Shown here one piece after another: positions 8,105 to 15,394 of a stretch of DNA of 36,674 bases. Position 1 is the first letter of the stretch. Every line of letters starts with the position of its first letter. Both the position numbers and the translations under genes were made by a program. Origin of the DNA: Bacillus norwichensis (GTDB lineage Bacteria; Bacillota; Bacilli; Bacillales; Bacillaceae_C); contig NZ_JACSPV010000042.1 of the NCBI RefSeq assembly GCF_014836955.1, positions 1 through 36,674 of the forward strand, in the 5' to 3' direction. The notes beneath the pieces are model-generated. The model searched no databases. It was not told the DNA's origin and was given only the letters and a program-made list of their open reading frames with translations.

Positions 8105-8240
8105 TTGCAAGAGATTGCATTTGCCTTGATCTTTCGACGTTGGTGTTTGGCATGTTCTGGATGCTGGGGCGCAACTTCCTGTTGCTTTCGCTTGCACTTT
8201 ACATCGCAGGCTTATGGCAGGCAAGGATGTCACATGCCAC
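8105..8240. repeat. decayed GC-rich repeat downstream of yutJ
   Basis: Within this stretch, CGCAACTTCCTGTTGCTTTC then GCTTGCACTTTAC is recognisably related to the 58-bp unit at 2808-3007 (CGCGACGTCCTGTCACTTCG then CTTGCACTTGTAC). A plus-strand open frame across it has no ribosome-binding site. It separates the convergent yutJ and yuzD. Confidence 0.5.
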
Positions 8241-8268
8241 TTAGAAAATTATTTTATTCATTTCACTT

Positions 8269-8300
8269 TAGTCGGAATCAGCTTTTTCTGATCCCGACTC
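8269..8300. terminator. bidirectional hairpin between yutJ and yuzD
   Basis: AGTCGGAATCAG pairs with CTGATCCCGACT across a CTTTTT loop (12 bp with one wobble). Poor T tract on either side, so termination strength is uncertain. Confidence 0.55.
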
Positions 8301-8305
8301 TCTAT

Positions 8306-8629
8306 TTATTCTGCATGATAACCGTATTTTTCCATTTTCTGATATACATCTTTTAACCGTGGATTCCCTTCTCCAATTATTTCTGCGTCCATCGTTACAA
8401 CAGGATAAAACAAATCTTCTTCAATTACTCTCTCTGCAAATTCTTTTACCGCTTCCTCATTAGGTGGATTAAAAATATCGATATATCGAATTTTAAAAGA
8501 CTGTTCCGGAAACTTTCGCGAAATTGCCGCTTCCAGCCATTCATATGTCTCTTTCGAAGACGGCAAGTTTACGCAGCTTGCGCAAATCTGCTCAGCCCCG
8601 TAAACGAATATTTCAGCTTCTTTCTTCAT
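8306..8629 (-). CDS. yuzD: YuzD family protein (DUF1462), thioredoxin-like CxxC protein
   Basis: 107 aa from the ATG at 8629, with AAGGAG about 10 nt upstream; an ATG seven codons earlier lies in front of that site and is not preferred. A CASC motif at residues 16-19 follows a beta strand (IFVYGAEQIC), as in thioredoxin-like folds, and the conserved PSSKETYEWLEAA and DIFNPPNE blocks identify the family. No activity is known. The redox motif and location among Fe-S genes suggest thiol chemistry. Confidence 0.88.
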   Translation of the reverse strand: MKKEAEIFVYGAEQICASCVNLPSSKETYEWLEAAISRKFPEQSFKIRYIDIFNPPNEEAVKEFAERVIEEDLFYPVVTMDAEIIGEGNPRLKDVYQKMEKYGYHAE

Positions 8630-8886
8630 TGCATCCACACTCCTTTTCATTCATTGTACCCTTTTTAAAGAAAATTCCCAATGAGAGTGTCTGTTCATAA
8701 CAGAAACAACCGTGCATTGGAAAATACGCCTGGCGACATCAAAAATAATTCAGCAAACAAGCCAAATTTTGGATATTCTCTCCCAGCATATAGCATTGGG
8801 ACACAGACTTTAAGCATGCCCAAACATAGCCATAGATTTTTTTTGCGTTTCTGATTATAATGGGATAAGGAAGGGAGTAGATTTGA

Positions 8887-9123
8887 ATGTCTGAACAAGC
8901 AATGTACAGTCAAGTTCAAGAAGTACTCGATAAATTACGGCCTTTTCTTCTTCGTGACGGCGGTGACTGCGAACTCGTAGATGTAGATGAAGGGATTGTA
9001 AAACTTCGTCTTTTGGGTGCTTGCGGTACATGCCCAAGCTCTACAATTACATTGAAAGCCGGTATCGAGCGGGCATTGGTTGAAGAAGTGCCTGGCGTCG
9101 TTGAAGTAGAACAGGTATTTTGA
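8887..9123 (+). CDS. yutI: NifU-like Fe-S scaffold/carrier protein (YutI)
   Basis: 78 aa, a stand-alone NifU C-terminal (Nfu) domain. The cluster-binding CGTC is at residues 46-49 in [22 protein letters not shown] and [12 protein letters not shown] are typical. In this family two subunits share a [4Fe-4S] cluster for delivery to apoproteins. B. subtilis YutI is longer at the N-terminus; here the ATG has AAGGGAG about 10 nt upstream and nothing in frame argues for an extension. A TATAAT -10 at 8846-8851 is a promoter candidate. It ends in a strong terminator and converges with yutH. Confidence 0.92.
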   Translation: MSEQAMYSQVQEVLDKLRPFLLRDGGDCELVDVDEGIVKLRLLGACGTCPSSTITLKAGIERALVEEVPGVVEVEQVF

Positions 9124-9126
9124 TTC

Positions 9127-9156
9127 GCGATTCGGATTTTCCGAATCGCTTTTTAT
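9127..9156 (+). terminator. yutI terminator
   Basis: GCGATTCGG, 5-nt loop, CCGAATCGC followed by TTTTTA. Confidence 0.9.
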
Positions 9157-9174
9157 TTGAATATCAAAATCTCC

Positions 9175-10167
9175 TCAAAGCCAATCAACTGCCGGCAGCT
9201 TTTGTTTCACTCCAGCCATTGAATAAAAAGAACGAAGAAACCGTTCATAATCCTGCGTATCCCTCAAATACCTAGCTAACGTCTCTTCCAGATGCTTTTT
9301 TCTTGATTGTGAATTGGTATTGTAATATTCTTCCACACACGCAAAATAATGAAGCGGAAATAACAATCTTGCGTAGATAAGTCTCCAGGCAAATGGTGAT
9401 ATTGGTGATAAAGATTGGTACTCGTTTAAAAATTTTGTCATGTCCGGATAAAGTGTCCGACTGCTTCTAAAATAACGGTCTCGAATCCATTCCGAAATAT
9501 CCCTTGACGGATGGTCAAAGACCCAATCGAAAGGATTCCTTATTTCTTGCTCATCCTTCCATAACTCATCATAAAATCGCTCATGACAAATCGTTCCATA
9601 ATCAAAACGGTGAAGTTGCTCGTCCAGCTCAGTATCTGTCACGTATTGAATAGCATTCTCGCTCAAGCCCATATAATAGGGGAAAGATTCAATGAACATC
9701 TTGTCAAATTCCTCTCTTGGCGGCTCATGAAGTAGTCCTGCCCATACTTTCTCCATTTGATCAAGTCTAACAGCCCAATAGTCCTTCCACTCGCCTGCTC
9801 TATTCAATGTGGTTATCGTGGCCTGCAAGCTTTTTCCCCGGTTATGGAATCTTGCTAATTGACGGCCGATCTTGCGGTTTCGATTAGCCGCGTGAAATTG
9901 ATTTTGAAGAGCCACATAATCCTCATTTTCATCCGTGATCAAATACTTTCCGTCTTTTCCCGCCACAAACCTTGATACTTTTTTATCTGAATGCTTTGCC
10001 ATGTGCTCTGACATTTCATATAATTCTATTAGAACCTCCTGTTCCACATGAGTCACGGAAACAATAGTATACAACAAACCATTTGAAAAAAAGCGGGTTT
10101 GCCGTCCAATTCGGATGGACTGATCTGCTTTGATATCAAAATACTTCTCCAAAATATCCGTAAACAT
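9175..10167 (-). CDS. yutH: YutH, spore coat-associated protein (CotS/kinase-like fold)
   Basis: 330 aa from the ATG at 10167 (GAGAGGG about 8 nt upstream). Related to the CotS/YutH group of spore coat proteins, which share the aminoglycoside-phosphotransferase fold. The kinase-like pattern is eroded: a region near 204-215 (LHRFDYGTICHERF) stands where the catalytic HxD loop would be, and DWVFDHPSRDISEW near 230-243 where the metal-binding Asp would be, so catalysis is doubtful. Expected to act in the mother cell during spore coat assembly. Monocistronic; divergent from yutG. Confidence 0.82.
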   Translation of the reverse strand: MFTDILEKYFDIKADQSIRIGRQTRFFSNGLLYTIVSVTHVEQEVLIELYEMSEHMAKHSDKKVSRFVAGKDGKYLITDENEDYVALQNQFHAANRNRKIGRQLARFHNRGKSLQATITTLNRAGEWKDYWAVRLDQMEKVWAGLLHEPPREEFDKMFIESFPYYMGLSENAIQYVTDTELDEQLHRFDYGTICHERFYDELWKDEQEIRNPFDWVFDHPSRDISEWIRDRYFRSSRTLYPDMTKFLNEYQSLSPISPFAWRLIYARLLFPLHYFACVEEYYNTNSQSRKKHLEETLARYLRDTQDYERFLRSFYSMAGVKQKLPAVDWL

Positions 10168-10273
10168 AAAACATCCCTCTCTTATCACTTTATCCCCTAT
10201 ATAAGTATATGAGCGAGATTGGTTATTTTGCTGAAGGTTTGTTTTTTACATGGAATTTGCAGAGGAGGAAAGA

Positions 10274-10303
10274 ATGAGATTCAAACAGAACTTCACGACA
10301 TAA
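10274..10303 (+). other. 9-codon upstream ORF before yutG
   Basis: ATG behind a strong GAGGAGGAA reads M-R-F-K-Q-N-F-T-T and stops at TAA (10301-10303), directly touching the AAAGGGTGAG that serves yutG. Translation of it could couple to yutG. No anti-Shine-Dalgarno pairing was found. Confidence 0.4.
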
Positions 10304-10316
10304 AGGGTGAGTAGAA

Positions 10317-10817
10317 ATGACCACAGATAGAAAAATGACAAAGCTGGAACAGACTGCACGCCGCTTATTGGGTGAGCGCGGCGTTACCATCGAAGACATT
10401 GCAGAACTTGTGATGTATTTGCAAAAAAAATACCATCCCAACCTCACCACCGAGGAATGCATATTTAATATTGAGCGCGTTCTTCGTAAAAGAGAAGTAC
10501 AAAATGCCATATTGACCGGTATTCAACTGGATATGATGGCCGAACAAGGGAAATTGGATGAACCTCTTCAAACTATTATCGGCACTGACGAAAGTATGTA
10601 CGGAGTAGATGAAATTTTAGCCTTCTCTATAGTCAATGTATACGGCTCAATTGGTTTTACTAACTATGGTTATATTGACAAACAGAAGCCTGGCATTCTA
10701 GAGCATTTGAACGACCATTCGACAGGCGAGGTCCATACTTTTCTTGATGACATCGTCGGCGCCATTGCTGCAGCAGCTTCAAGCAGACTTGCACACAGTG
10801 CCAAAGGTGTAGAATAA
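10317..10817 (+). CDS. yutG: phosphatidylglycerophosphatase A-like protein (YutG)
   Basis: 166 aa, PgpA superfamily. ATG with AAAGGGTGAG upstream. Conserved family blocks: RRLLGERGVTIEDIAELVMYLQ near the N-terminus, LAFSIVNVYGSIGFTNYGYIDK in the middle and the acidic TFLDDIVGAIAAAASSRLAH near the C-terminus. PgpA enzymes remove the phosphate of phosphatidylglycerophosphate; these Gram-positive homologues lack the transmembrane helices of E. coli PgpA and their in vivo substrate is less certain. Preceded by a short upstream ORF and followed by a terminator that also serves the opposing yutF. Confidence 0.85.
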   Translation: MTTDRKMTKLEQTARRLLGERGVTIEDIAELVMYLQKKYHPNLTTEECIFNIERVLRKREVQNAILTGIQLDMMAEQGKLDEPLQTIIGTDESMYGVDEILAFSIVNVYGSIGFTNYGYIDKQKPGILEHLNDHSTGEVHTFLDDIVGAIAAAASSRLAHSAKGVE

Positions 10818-10848
10818 AGTTAATCAATAGGGGACAATGATAAAAAAT

Positions 10849-10892
10849 AAAAGGTCCGCAAACCTGCCAATAGGCAAGTTGTGGACCTTTTT
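10849..10892. terminator. bidirectional terminator between yutG and repeat copy 3
   Basis: AAGGTCCGCAAACCTGCC, loop AATA, then GGCAAGTTGTGGACCTT: a long stem with a few mismatches. There is a T run on the plus side and, on the minus strand, TTTTATTT. Confidence 0.85.
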
Positions 10893-10893
10893 A

Positions 10894-11086
10894 CAATCAA
10901 ATGTGCCTTGGCATATTTGCGCTCAGGTTTTATCGATCTCCGTTCAATAAATTCCCTCTGAAAATCTTTGGCATCCGCCGGAGGCTTTAACTTTATTCAA
11001 CCGGGGTTTTACCCTTATTAATGGAATACCGATATAATTCAATCTCACCAATTGCAGAATTGGGAGACTTCTGCTGAATGTAGTTA
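10894..11086 (-). repeat. stop-codon-fused 3' UTR repeat, copy 3
   Basis: About 193 bp, similar to copies 1 and 2. The minus strand starts at the yutF TAA (11086-11084) as TAACTACATTCAGCAGAAG, then CTCCCAATTCTGC, GGGTAAAACCC, GAATAAAGTTAAAGCC with the CCTCCGGCGG hairpin, and closes with CAAAT-atGCCAAGGCac-ATTTG, immediately followed by the terminator at 10849-10892. Confidence 0.88.
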
Positions 11087-11848
11087 TATGTTCCATTTTT
11101 CAAGCGTATCCACTACATATGTAGGGTGGCTTTTCTTTTCTTTTAATGATGCTCTTGTCGTAACTCCAGTATGAACGAGAAGCGTGTCCATTCCAATGTT
11201 AATGCCCGCCAAAATATCCGTGTCATAATTATCTCCAACCATCAGAGTTTTTTCCTTGGGAGAGCCAAGCACCTTCAAAGCCTGATCCATAATAATACGA
11301 TGTGGTTTACCTATAAATATGGGCTCAGTTTGAGTAGAAATGGATACAACAGACGTAATTGCTCCGTTACCTGGTAGTAATCCTCTTTCCGTCGGAAGGG
11401 CTATGTCGCCATTCGTGGAAAAGAACATAGCTCCTTTCCGAACAGAAAGGCAAGCTTTCGCTAGCTTTTCATAAGTTATTTTCCGATCTATTCCAATAAT
11501 AACGGCTTCTGGCTCCTCATCTGTTAACTTAAGACCTCTCTCCTCCAAGGCCGACATCAGGCCTGTTTCTCCAATTACATAGATTGAAGTATCAGGATGG
11601 CGATCATACAAGTAGTTAGCCGCCGCCATAGAGGTAGTAAAAATCTCTTCCTTTTTCGCTTCTATTCCCAAATGGGTTAAATGTTCAGCCACTTGTTCAG
11701 CGGTTTTTGAGGAATTATTTGTTACAAACAAATAAGGAATACCTTTCTTCCTTAAGCGGGCTACAAACTGGACAGCCTCTGGAATACTCTCTGTCCCTCT
11801 GTACATTGTACCGTCCAGGTCAATCAGATAGCCATCATACTCCTTCAT
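11084..11848 (-). CDS. yutF: NagD/YutF-family HAD phosphatase
   Basis: 254 aa from the ATG at 11848 (GGAAGGTGG 7-9 nt upstream), not the 19-codon longer frame. HAD motif I is DLDGTMYRG near residues 9-17, motif II FVTNNSS near 40-46, motif III around the IGKPHR segment, motif IV VGDNYDTDI near 203-211. The large C2 cap between motifs II and III places it in the NagD branch, which dephosphorylates small sugar or nucleotide phosphates. It starts 22 nt after yutE, probably one transcript. The stop codon is the first triplet of repeat copy 3. Confidence 0.92.
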   Translation of the reverse strand: MKEYDGYLIDLDGTMYRGTESIPEAVQFVARLRKKGIPYLFVTNNSSKTAEQVAEHLTHLGIEAKKEEIFTTSMAAANYLYDRHPDTSIYVIGETGLMSALEERGLKLTDEEPEAVIIGIDRKITYEKLAKACLSVRKGAMFFSTNGDIALPTERGLLPGNGAITSVVSISTQTEPIFIGKPHRIIMDQALKVLGSPKEKTLMVGDNYDTDILAGINIGMDTLLVHTGVTTRASLKEKKSHPTYVVDTLEKWNI

Positions 11849-11870
11849 CGGACATTCCACCTTCCAAACA

Positions 11871-12308
11871 TCACTTCTTAAATGCCGATACAGGTCCCAA
11901 TTCATTTGTTAAATAATCTCTTACTTTTGGAGCAAATTGTTTAAGGACACTGCTTTCTTCTTTCAGCATTGTCTGAACCTGTTCATGGTTAACTTCAATA
12001 TATTGCTGAACGAGCATTTTCCGAAAACCAATGACAGTCTTGAGGCTTTCGCTCATGTCCTCTGTAACAACTTTTTCGTCAGTAAGAATATCAATAATGT
12101 CGTCATAGCTTCCCGGATCCCTCATGATAAATCCATCAATCATCGCATTACCAATATCAAGAATGGATTCAATGATGGTCTGTGCAATTCTTTCCAGTGC
12201 AATCTTTTCAATTACTGTTATCCATTCATTTTGTCCTTCAAAAAAAAGCAATTGTTCTTCCATATACGTCAACGTTTTTTCTATTTTTTCGCGATCAACA
12301 AAGTACAC
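11871..12308 (-). CDS. yutE: DUF86/HepT-like protein (YutE)
   Basis: 145 aa from GTG at 12308 (GGAGGT 10 nt upstream), giving MYFVDREKIEKTL as in B. subtilis; the ATG six codons earlier overlaps that ribosome-binding site. Helical DUF86 protein related to HepT RNase toxins. The HepT active motif RX4-6H is not intact: the corresponding stretch is GFRKMLVQQYIEV, with Gln where His is expected. No MntA-type nucleotidyltransferase antitoxin gene lies beside it. It is therefore more likely a domesticated relative than a toxin. It probably forms an operon with yutF. Confidence 0.85.
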   Translation of the reverse strand: MYFVDREKIEKTLTYMEEQLLFFEGQNEWITVIEKIALERIAQTIIESILDIGNAMIDGFIMRDPGSYDDIIDILTDEKVVTEDMSESLKTVIGFRKMLVQQYIEVNHEQVQTMLKEESSVLKQFAPKVRDYLTNELGPVSAFKK

Positions 12309-12420
12309 AGTTCTGATTACCTCCATGAGTTGTTATTACTATCTTATCAAATAAATGAGCGATAGACGAATAGATGTAATAATCTGGGGCAATTTAAACA
12401 TAAAAAAAGGTGGTAATCGC

Positions 12421-12729
12421 ATGGATGAAACACACCGAGATCATCTAGATAAAGAAGAAATCACCTATACAGATGTATCCAATGTGGAAACCCAAAGAAA
12501 TTTCATTATTCCAGAGGAGCTTCCCGAAGGATCTCTAGGTTCACCGAAGGGAAAGTTTACACGCGTGGAAAATAAATCGACTCCATGGAAAGAAGGACAA
12601 CGCCATTACAGCGCCTTTAACTATGAATTTAAATCAATGCACCAAGACTTGCCCCGCCAGTTTCCTGGTGCCCATCCGACACATGATGATACGAACCAGG
12701 ACAAAGAGCCCCCATACCAAGATAACTAA
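12421..12729 (+). CDS. small acidic/hydrophilic cytosolic protein (DUF3905-like)
   Basis: 102 aa from the ATG at 12421 (AAAGGTGG 7 nt upstream); the frame is open further upstream but lacks a start signal. Very hydrophilic, no membrane segment, no cysteines. Conserved-looking core: NFIIPEELPEGSLGSPKG, then STPWKEGQRHYSAFNYEFK, then a tail rich in Asp, His and Pro (PTHDDTNQDKEPPYQDN). I recall similar short proteins in sporulating bacilli under the label DUF3905, but this is not certain and no function is known. It is divergent from yutE and ends in a nested terminator. Confidence 0.7.
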   Translation: MDETHRDHLDKEEITYTDVSNVETQRNFIIPEELPEGSLGSPKGKFTRVENKSTPWKEGQRHYSAFNYEFKSMHQDLPRQFPGAHPTHDDTNQDKEPPYQDN

Positions 12730-12778
12730 CCCCGCAAAAAAATAGCCAAGATATTTGCTTGGCTTTTTTTACGGGGTT
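12728..12778. terminator. nested terminator after the DUF3905-like gene
   Basis: Inner stem AGCCAAG/CTTGGCT followed by TTTTTT, enclosed by an outer AACCCCG/CGGGGTT pair. The outer left arm overlaps the stop codon. Confidence 0.85.
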
Positions 12779-12795
12779 GCTTTTAACTCTTTACT

Positions 12796-13153
12796 TCCAG
12801 CTATAGACGGTGGGGAATCGAGGGCACTCCGATCCCATCCATTGAAATCAAAGAGCGCTTCAGTGGATGGATCTCCGACGGACAGGATGTCCTAGTGCCA
12901 CCGACGCCACAGGACGTGGCGACTTTCGACGGCCAGCGCTTGTCGCCCTTAAACGGCCGTCTTCCGCTTTTCATTGTCCAGCTTCAGACGGCTAGGGCTC
13001 GAGGTCGCTTCGATCCATCCATTGAAGTCAAAAGACGACTTCAGTGGATGGATCTCCGACGGACAGGATGTCCTAGTGCCACCGACGCCACAGGACGTGG
13101 CGACTTTCGGCGGCCAGCGCTTGTCGCCCTTGAACGGCCGTCTTCCGCTTTTC
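12796..13153. repeat. 181-bp direct tandem duplication of a GC-rich dispersed repeat
   Basis: Two copies, about 12796-12972 and 12977-13153. Each runs from CCAGCT(T/A)...AGACGG through TCCATCCATTGAA, CTTCAGTGGATGGATCTCCG, GACAGGATGTCCTAGTGCC, CACAGGACGTGGCGACTTTC, CAGCGCTTGTCGCCCTT to ACGGCCGTCTTCCGCTTTTC. The copies differ at scattered bases, mostly in the first 60 bp. Inner inverted repeats (CCATCCATTGAA/TTCAGTGGATGG) predict strong hairpins. GC-rich frames across it are spurious. The right edge touches the yutD stop codon. It is of the kind scattered in Bacillaceae genomes. Confidence 0.9.
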
Positions 13154-13429
13154 TTATTTATCAATCTTTTTCAATACAAAGTACGCACAGCCGAAGTTAC
13201 AGTACTCGTATAGATAATCCGGCAAAGTGCTGATTTTAGTATCGAATGATGCCTTATGATTGTCGTCTGAGAAAAAGCCCTTTAATCGGAGCTGACCATA
13301 TCCCCAGTCACCAACAATGTAATCATATTTCATCAATATATCGCTGAAGCGGGCTCTCAATGCTTCCTCATTGAAGCCGTCCCTGAATTCTTCAACGAGC
13401 TCATATTGCTTATTTTGTATCGCTACCAA
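13154..13429 (-). CDS. yutD: YutD family protein (DUF1027)
   Basis: 91 aa, started at TTG (13429) with GGGTGAG 4 nt upstream; no better start is present. The motif KYDYIVGDWGYGQLRLKGFF near residues 33-52, followed by DYLYEYCNFGCAYFVLKKI, is diagnostic of the family. B. subtilis YutD is about ten residues longer. No activity is known; small cytosolic protein. Its stop codon directly abuts the 181-bp tandem repeat. Divergent from yutC. Confidence 0.85.
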   Translation of the reverse strand: MVAIQNKQYELVEEFRDGFNEEALRARFSDILMKYDYIVGDWGYGQLRLKGFFSDDNHKASFDTKISTLPDYLYEYCNFGCAYFVLKKIDK

Positions 13430-13543
13430 TTATCTCACCCGCTTAAATTTTTCAACTCCTTCCTTAAATTATAACTTAAACGGCAACAATTTCTAGTAAA
13501 AAAACCGCATTACCGTACATCCTACTAAAGAGGAGGTGTATTT

Positions 13544-14182
13544 TTGAAAACAGTAAGGGTTGCATCGATTGTCTTAAGTGTCATGATATTAGGTGCCTGT
13601 GCAGTAAATGAGCGCGAGACCGCAGAAAATGATGGAGTTTACAAAAAAAGCGGTAACACAATGAATAGAGACGACCGCCACGATTTATATAACCGTTCAA
13701 ATAACGATCAAAATTATGGCTTCGTGCGCGAAGTGAAAAGTCCTGTTCCTGGAAAAACAGCGGATATCGGACGTAGTGATGCCTTGGATAGAGAAAAAAC
13801 TGCCAGCATCATCAGCAAAATGACTGTGGCTCTGCCGAATGTTCTCGACAGCAGTGTTGTGGTTACGGATGCTGAGGTATTAATTTCCTATAAATTAAGC
13901 GAAACAGATAGTAAAACAAGGTTTGAGACCGCTGATCAGGTTAAAAAAACGGCCATGTCGGTAGTACCACGTTGGTATCACGTATATGTTACAGACGACC
14001 CGGCCCTGAAACAGAATGTCGAAAACATCGGTTCTATTGACCCTTATACATCCAATAAGGATAACACAGTCAAAGACACCATCCGTTTGATGAAAGAGAG
14101 TTCACCACAAGGTCGAAAAGTGAGTGAAACAGAAAATGAAAATGGCGAATCAAGAGAAGACCGCATCATCAATTCAAGATAG
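13544..14182 (+). CDS. yutC: YhcN/YlaJ-family sporulation lipoprotein (YutC)
   Basis: 212 aa. TTG start with AGAGGAGGTG 6-8 nt upstream. Lipoprotein signal peptide ending in the lipobox ILGAC (Cys19). The mature part is strongly hydrophilic; the YhcN/YlaJ domain covers about residues 75-165 (SIISKMTVALPNVLDSSVVV then TDAEVLISYKL), a fold related to sporulation lipoproteins of the inner spore membrane. The last 40 residues are charged and probably disordered. In B. subtilis lipA follows at this place; here lytH follows directly after a terminator. Confidence 0.85.
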   Translation: MKTVRVASIVLSVMILGACAVNERETAENDGVYKKSGNTMNRDDRHDLYNRSNNDQNYGFVREVKSPVPGKTADIGRSDALDREKTASIISKMTVALPNVLDSSVVVTDAEVLISYKLSETDSKTRFETADQVKKTAMSVVPRWYHVYVTDDPALKQNVENIGSIDPYTSNKDNTVKDTIRLMKESSPQGRKVSETENENGESREDRIINSR

Positions 14183-14203
14183 CCGTGCAGCATTTAAATT
14201 ATC

Positions 14204-14238
14204 GGCCCGTGATTTTTCATGGGCCCTGCTTATTTTTT
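14204..14238 (+). terminator. yutC terminator
   Basis: GGCCCGTG, 6-nt loop, CATGGGCC (one wobble pair), then TATTTTTT. Confidence 0.85.
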
Positions 14239-14266
14239 CACATGAAGGGAAGGAGGTGACAGCCAT

Positions 14267-15241
14267 TTGAGAACAATCCTATTGGTGGCAATCATGATGT
14301 TTTTCTCTGGAATAACAGTTGAAGCCAGCGAAATGTCACAGTCGGAATTAAACGAAAAAAGAATGGAGCTTTATAAAAAGACAGAAACAGCAACTGGAGT
14401 CCCATGGTTTTATTTGGCCGCAATTGATCAATATGAGCGAAGCATCCGGAATGTCAGAAAAGATTTACCGAAACCCACTGGACTGCTTGGGCTATATATT
14501 CATCCAAAAAATTGGACCGGTATAACTAACCCTGATAACCAGGACGTTAATCCAAAATCCATCAGCTTTTTCAATGGACTTGGCCAAGACGGGACTGGTG
14601 ATGGAATTGCTGATCCCAATCATACAGAAGACATATTGTTTACAATTGGGAATTACATTGCACAATATGGTACAGATGATACCAGATTCAGGCTAGCTTT
14701 ATGGAATTATTACAAAAGAGACAAGACTGTCGGTGCCATTATGTCCAATGCCCAAGTTTATAGAAAGATGAATCGAATTAACTTGGATGAAAAATCTTTC
14801 CCTATTTCCAAGGACTATATTTATTCTTATCGCAATACTTGGGGGGATCGCCGGGGCTGGGGAGGCCGAAGAATCCATGAAGGGACCGATATTTTTGCTG
14901 GGTATGGAACTCCTGTCCGAGCGGTTGCTTACGGTGTTGTGGAACTTAAAGGATGGAATAAATATGGGGGTTGGCGAGTTGGCATTAGGGATTTAAATAA
15001 CACTTATCATTACTATGCTCACTTAAATGGCTTTGCCAAAGGTTTAAAGATTGGGGACGTTGTTCAATCAGGTGAGGTTATTGGCAGTGTTGGAAGCTCC
15101 GGATATGGTCCTCCCGGAACATCTGGAAAATTTCCTCCACACCTTCATTTTGGCATGTACAAAGACGATGGCATTAAGGAATGGTCATTTGATCCTTATC
15201 CTTATTTAAAAGTATGGGAAAGAACCGAAAGAAAAGGATGA
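14267..15241 (+). CDS. lytH: LytH/YunA, sporulation M23 L-Ala-D-Glu endopeptidase
   Basis: 324 aa. TTG start with a strong GGAAGGAGGTGA. Signal peptide about residues 1-20. N-terminal lysozyme-like segment (about 30-175) with GVPWFYLAAIDQYERS, then an M23 domain (about 190-315). The Zn ligands and catalytic residues are all visible: H204 and D208 in HEGTDIF, H252 in YYAHLNG, H292 and H294 in PHLHFG. B. subtilis LytH trims cross-linked stem peptides during cortex formation and is made in the mother cell late in sporulation. The stop codon is part of the following convergent terminator. Confidence 0.93.
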   Translation: MRTILLVAIMMFFSGITVEASEMSQSELNEKRMELYKKTETATGVPWFYLAAIDQYERSIRNVRKDLPKPTGLLGLYIHPKNWTGITNPDNQDVNPKSISFFNGLGQDGTGDGIADPNHTEDILFTIGNYIAQYGTDDTRFRLALWNYYKRDKTVGAIMSNAQVYRKMNRINLDEKSFPISKDYIYSYRNTWGDRRGWGGRRIHEGTDIFAGYGTPVRAVAYGVVELKGWNKYGGWRVGIRDLNNTYHYYAHLNGFAKGLKIGDVVQSGEVIGSVGSSGYGPPGTSGKFPPHLHFGMYKDDGIKEWSFDPYPYLKVWERTERKG

Positions 15242-15268
15242 AGCTTTGGGATGTGTACCCAAAGCTTC
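15240..15268. terminator. convergent terminator lytH / metS
   Basis: GAAGCTTTGGG, 7-nt loop, CCCAAAGCTTC: a perfect 11-bp stem overlapping the lytH stop and lying just beyond the metS stop. Confidence 0.85.
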
Positions 15269-15277
15269 ATTGAATAT

Positions 15278-15394
15278 TTAAGCTTTTCTTTTTGCTTCTT
15301 TTGACTTGGATATGGCCAATGCGACGCTTGCTCCAAAGCCACCCCAAATAATGATAACCCCAATAATCATCATTGCAATCGCGCTGCCACCCAT
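15278..15394 (-). CDS. MetS-like small subunit of NSS transporter
   Basis: 38 aa: M-G-G-S-A-I-A-M-M-I, one transmembrane helix (about residues 5-28, MMIIGVVIIWGGFGASVALA), then a basic tail ending KSKEAKRKA. ATG with AGGGAGGT 7 nt upstream; the start overlaps the stop of the large subunit gene as TAATG, so the two are translationally coupled. In Corynebacterium glutamicum the MetPS pair takes up methionine and alanine and the small subunit is required. Easily missed by size-filtered gene calling. Confidence 0.88.
   Translation of the reverse strand: MGGSAIAMMIIGVIIIWGGFGASVALAISKSKEAKRKA

Noticed and set aside
11871-12308. HepT/MntA toxin-antitoxin system
   Set aside because: The catalytic His is missing and there is no nucleotidyltransferase partner gene.
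12895-13233. Long GC-rich frames on both strands
   Set aside because: They arise from the 181-bp tandem repeat; the translated copies have no start signal and resemble no protein.
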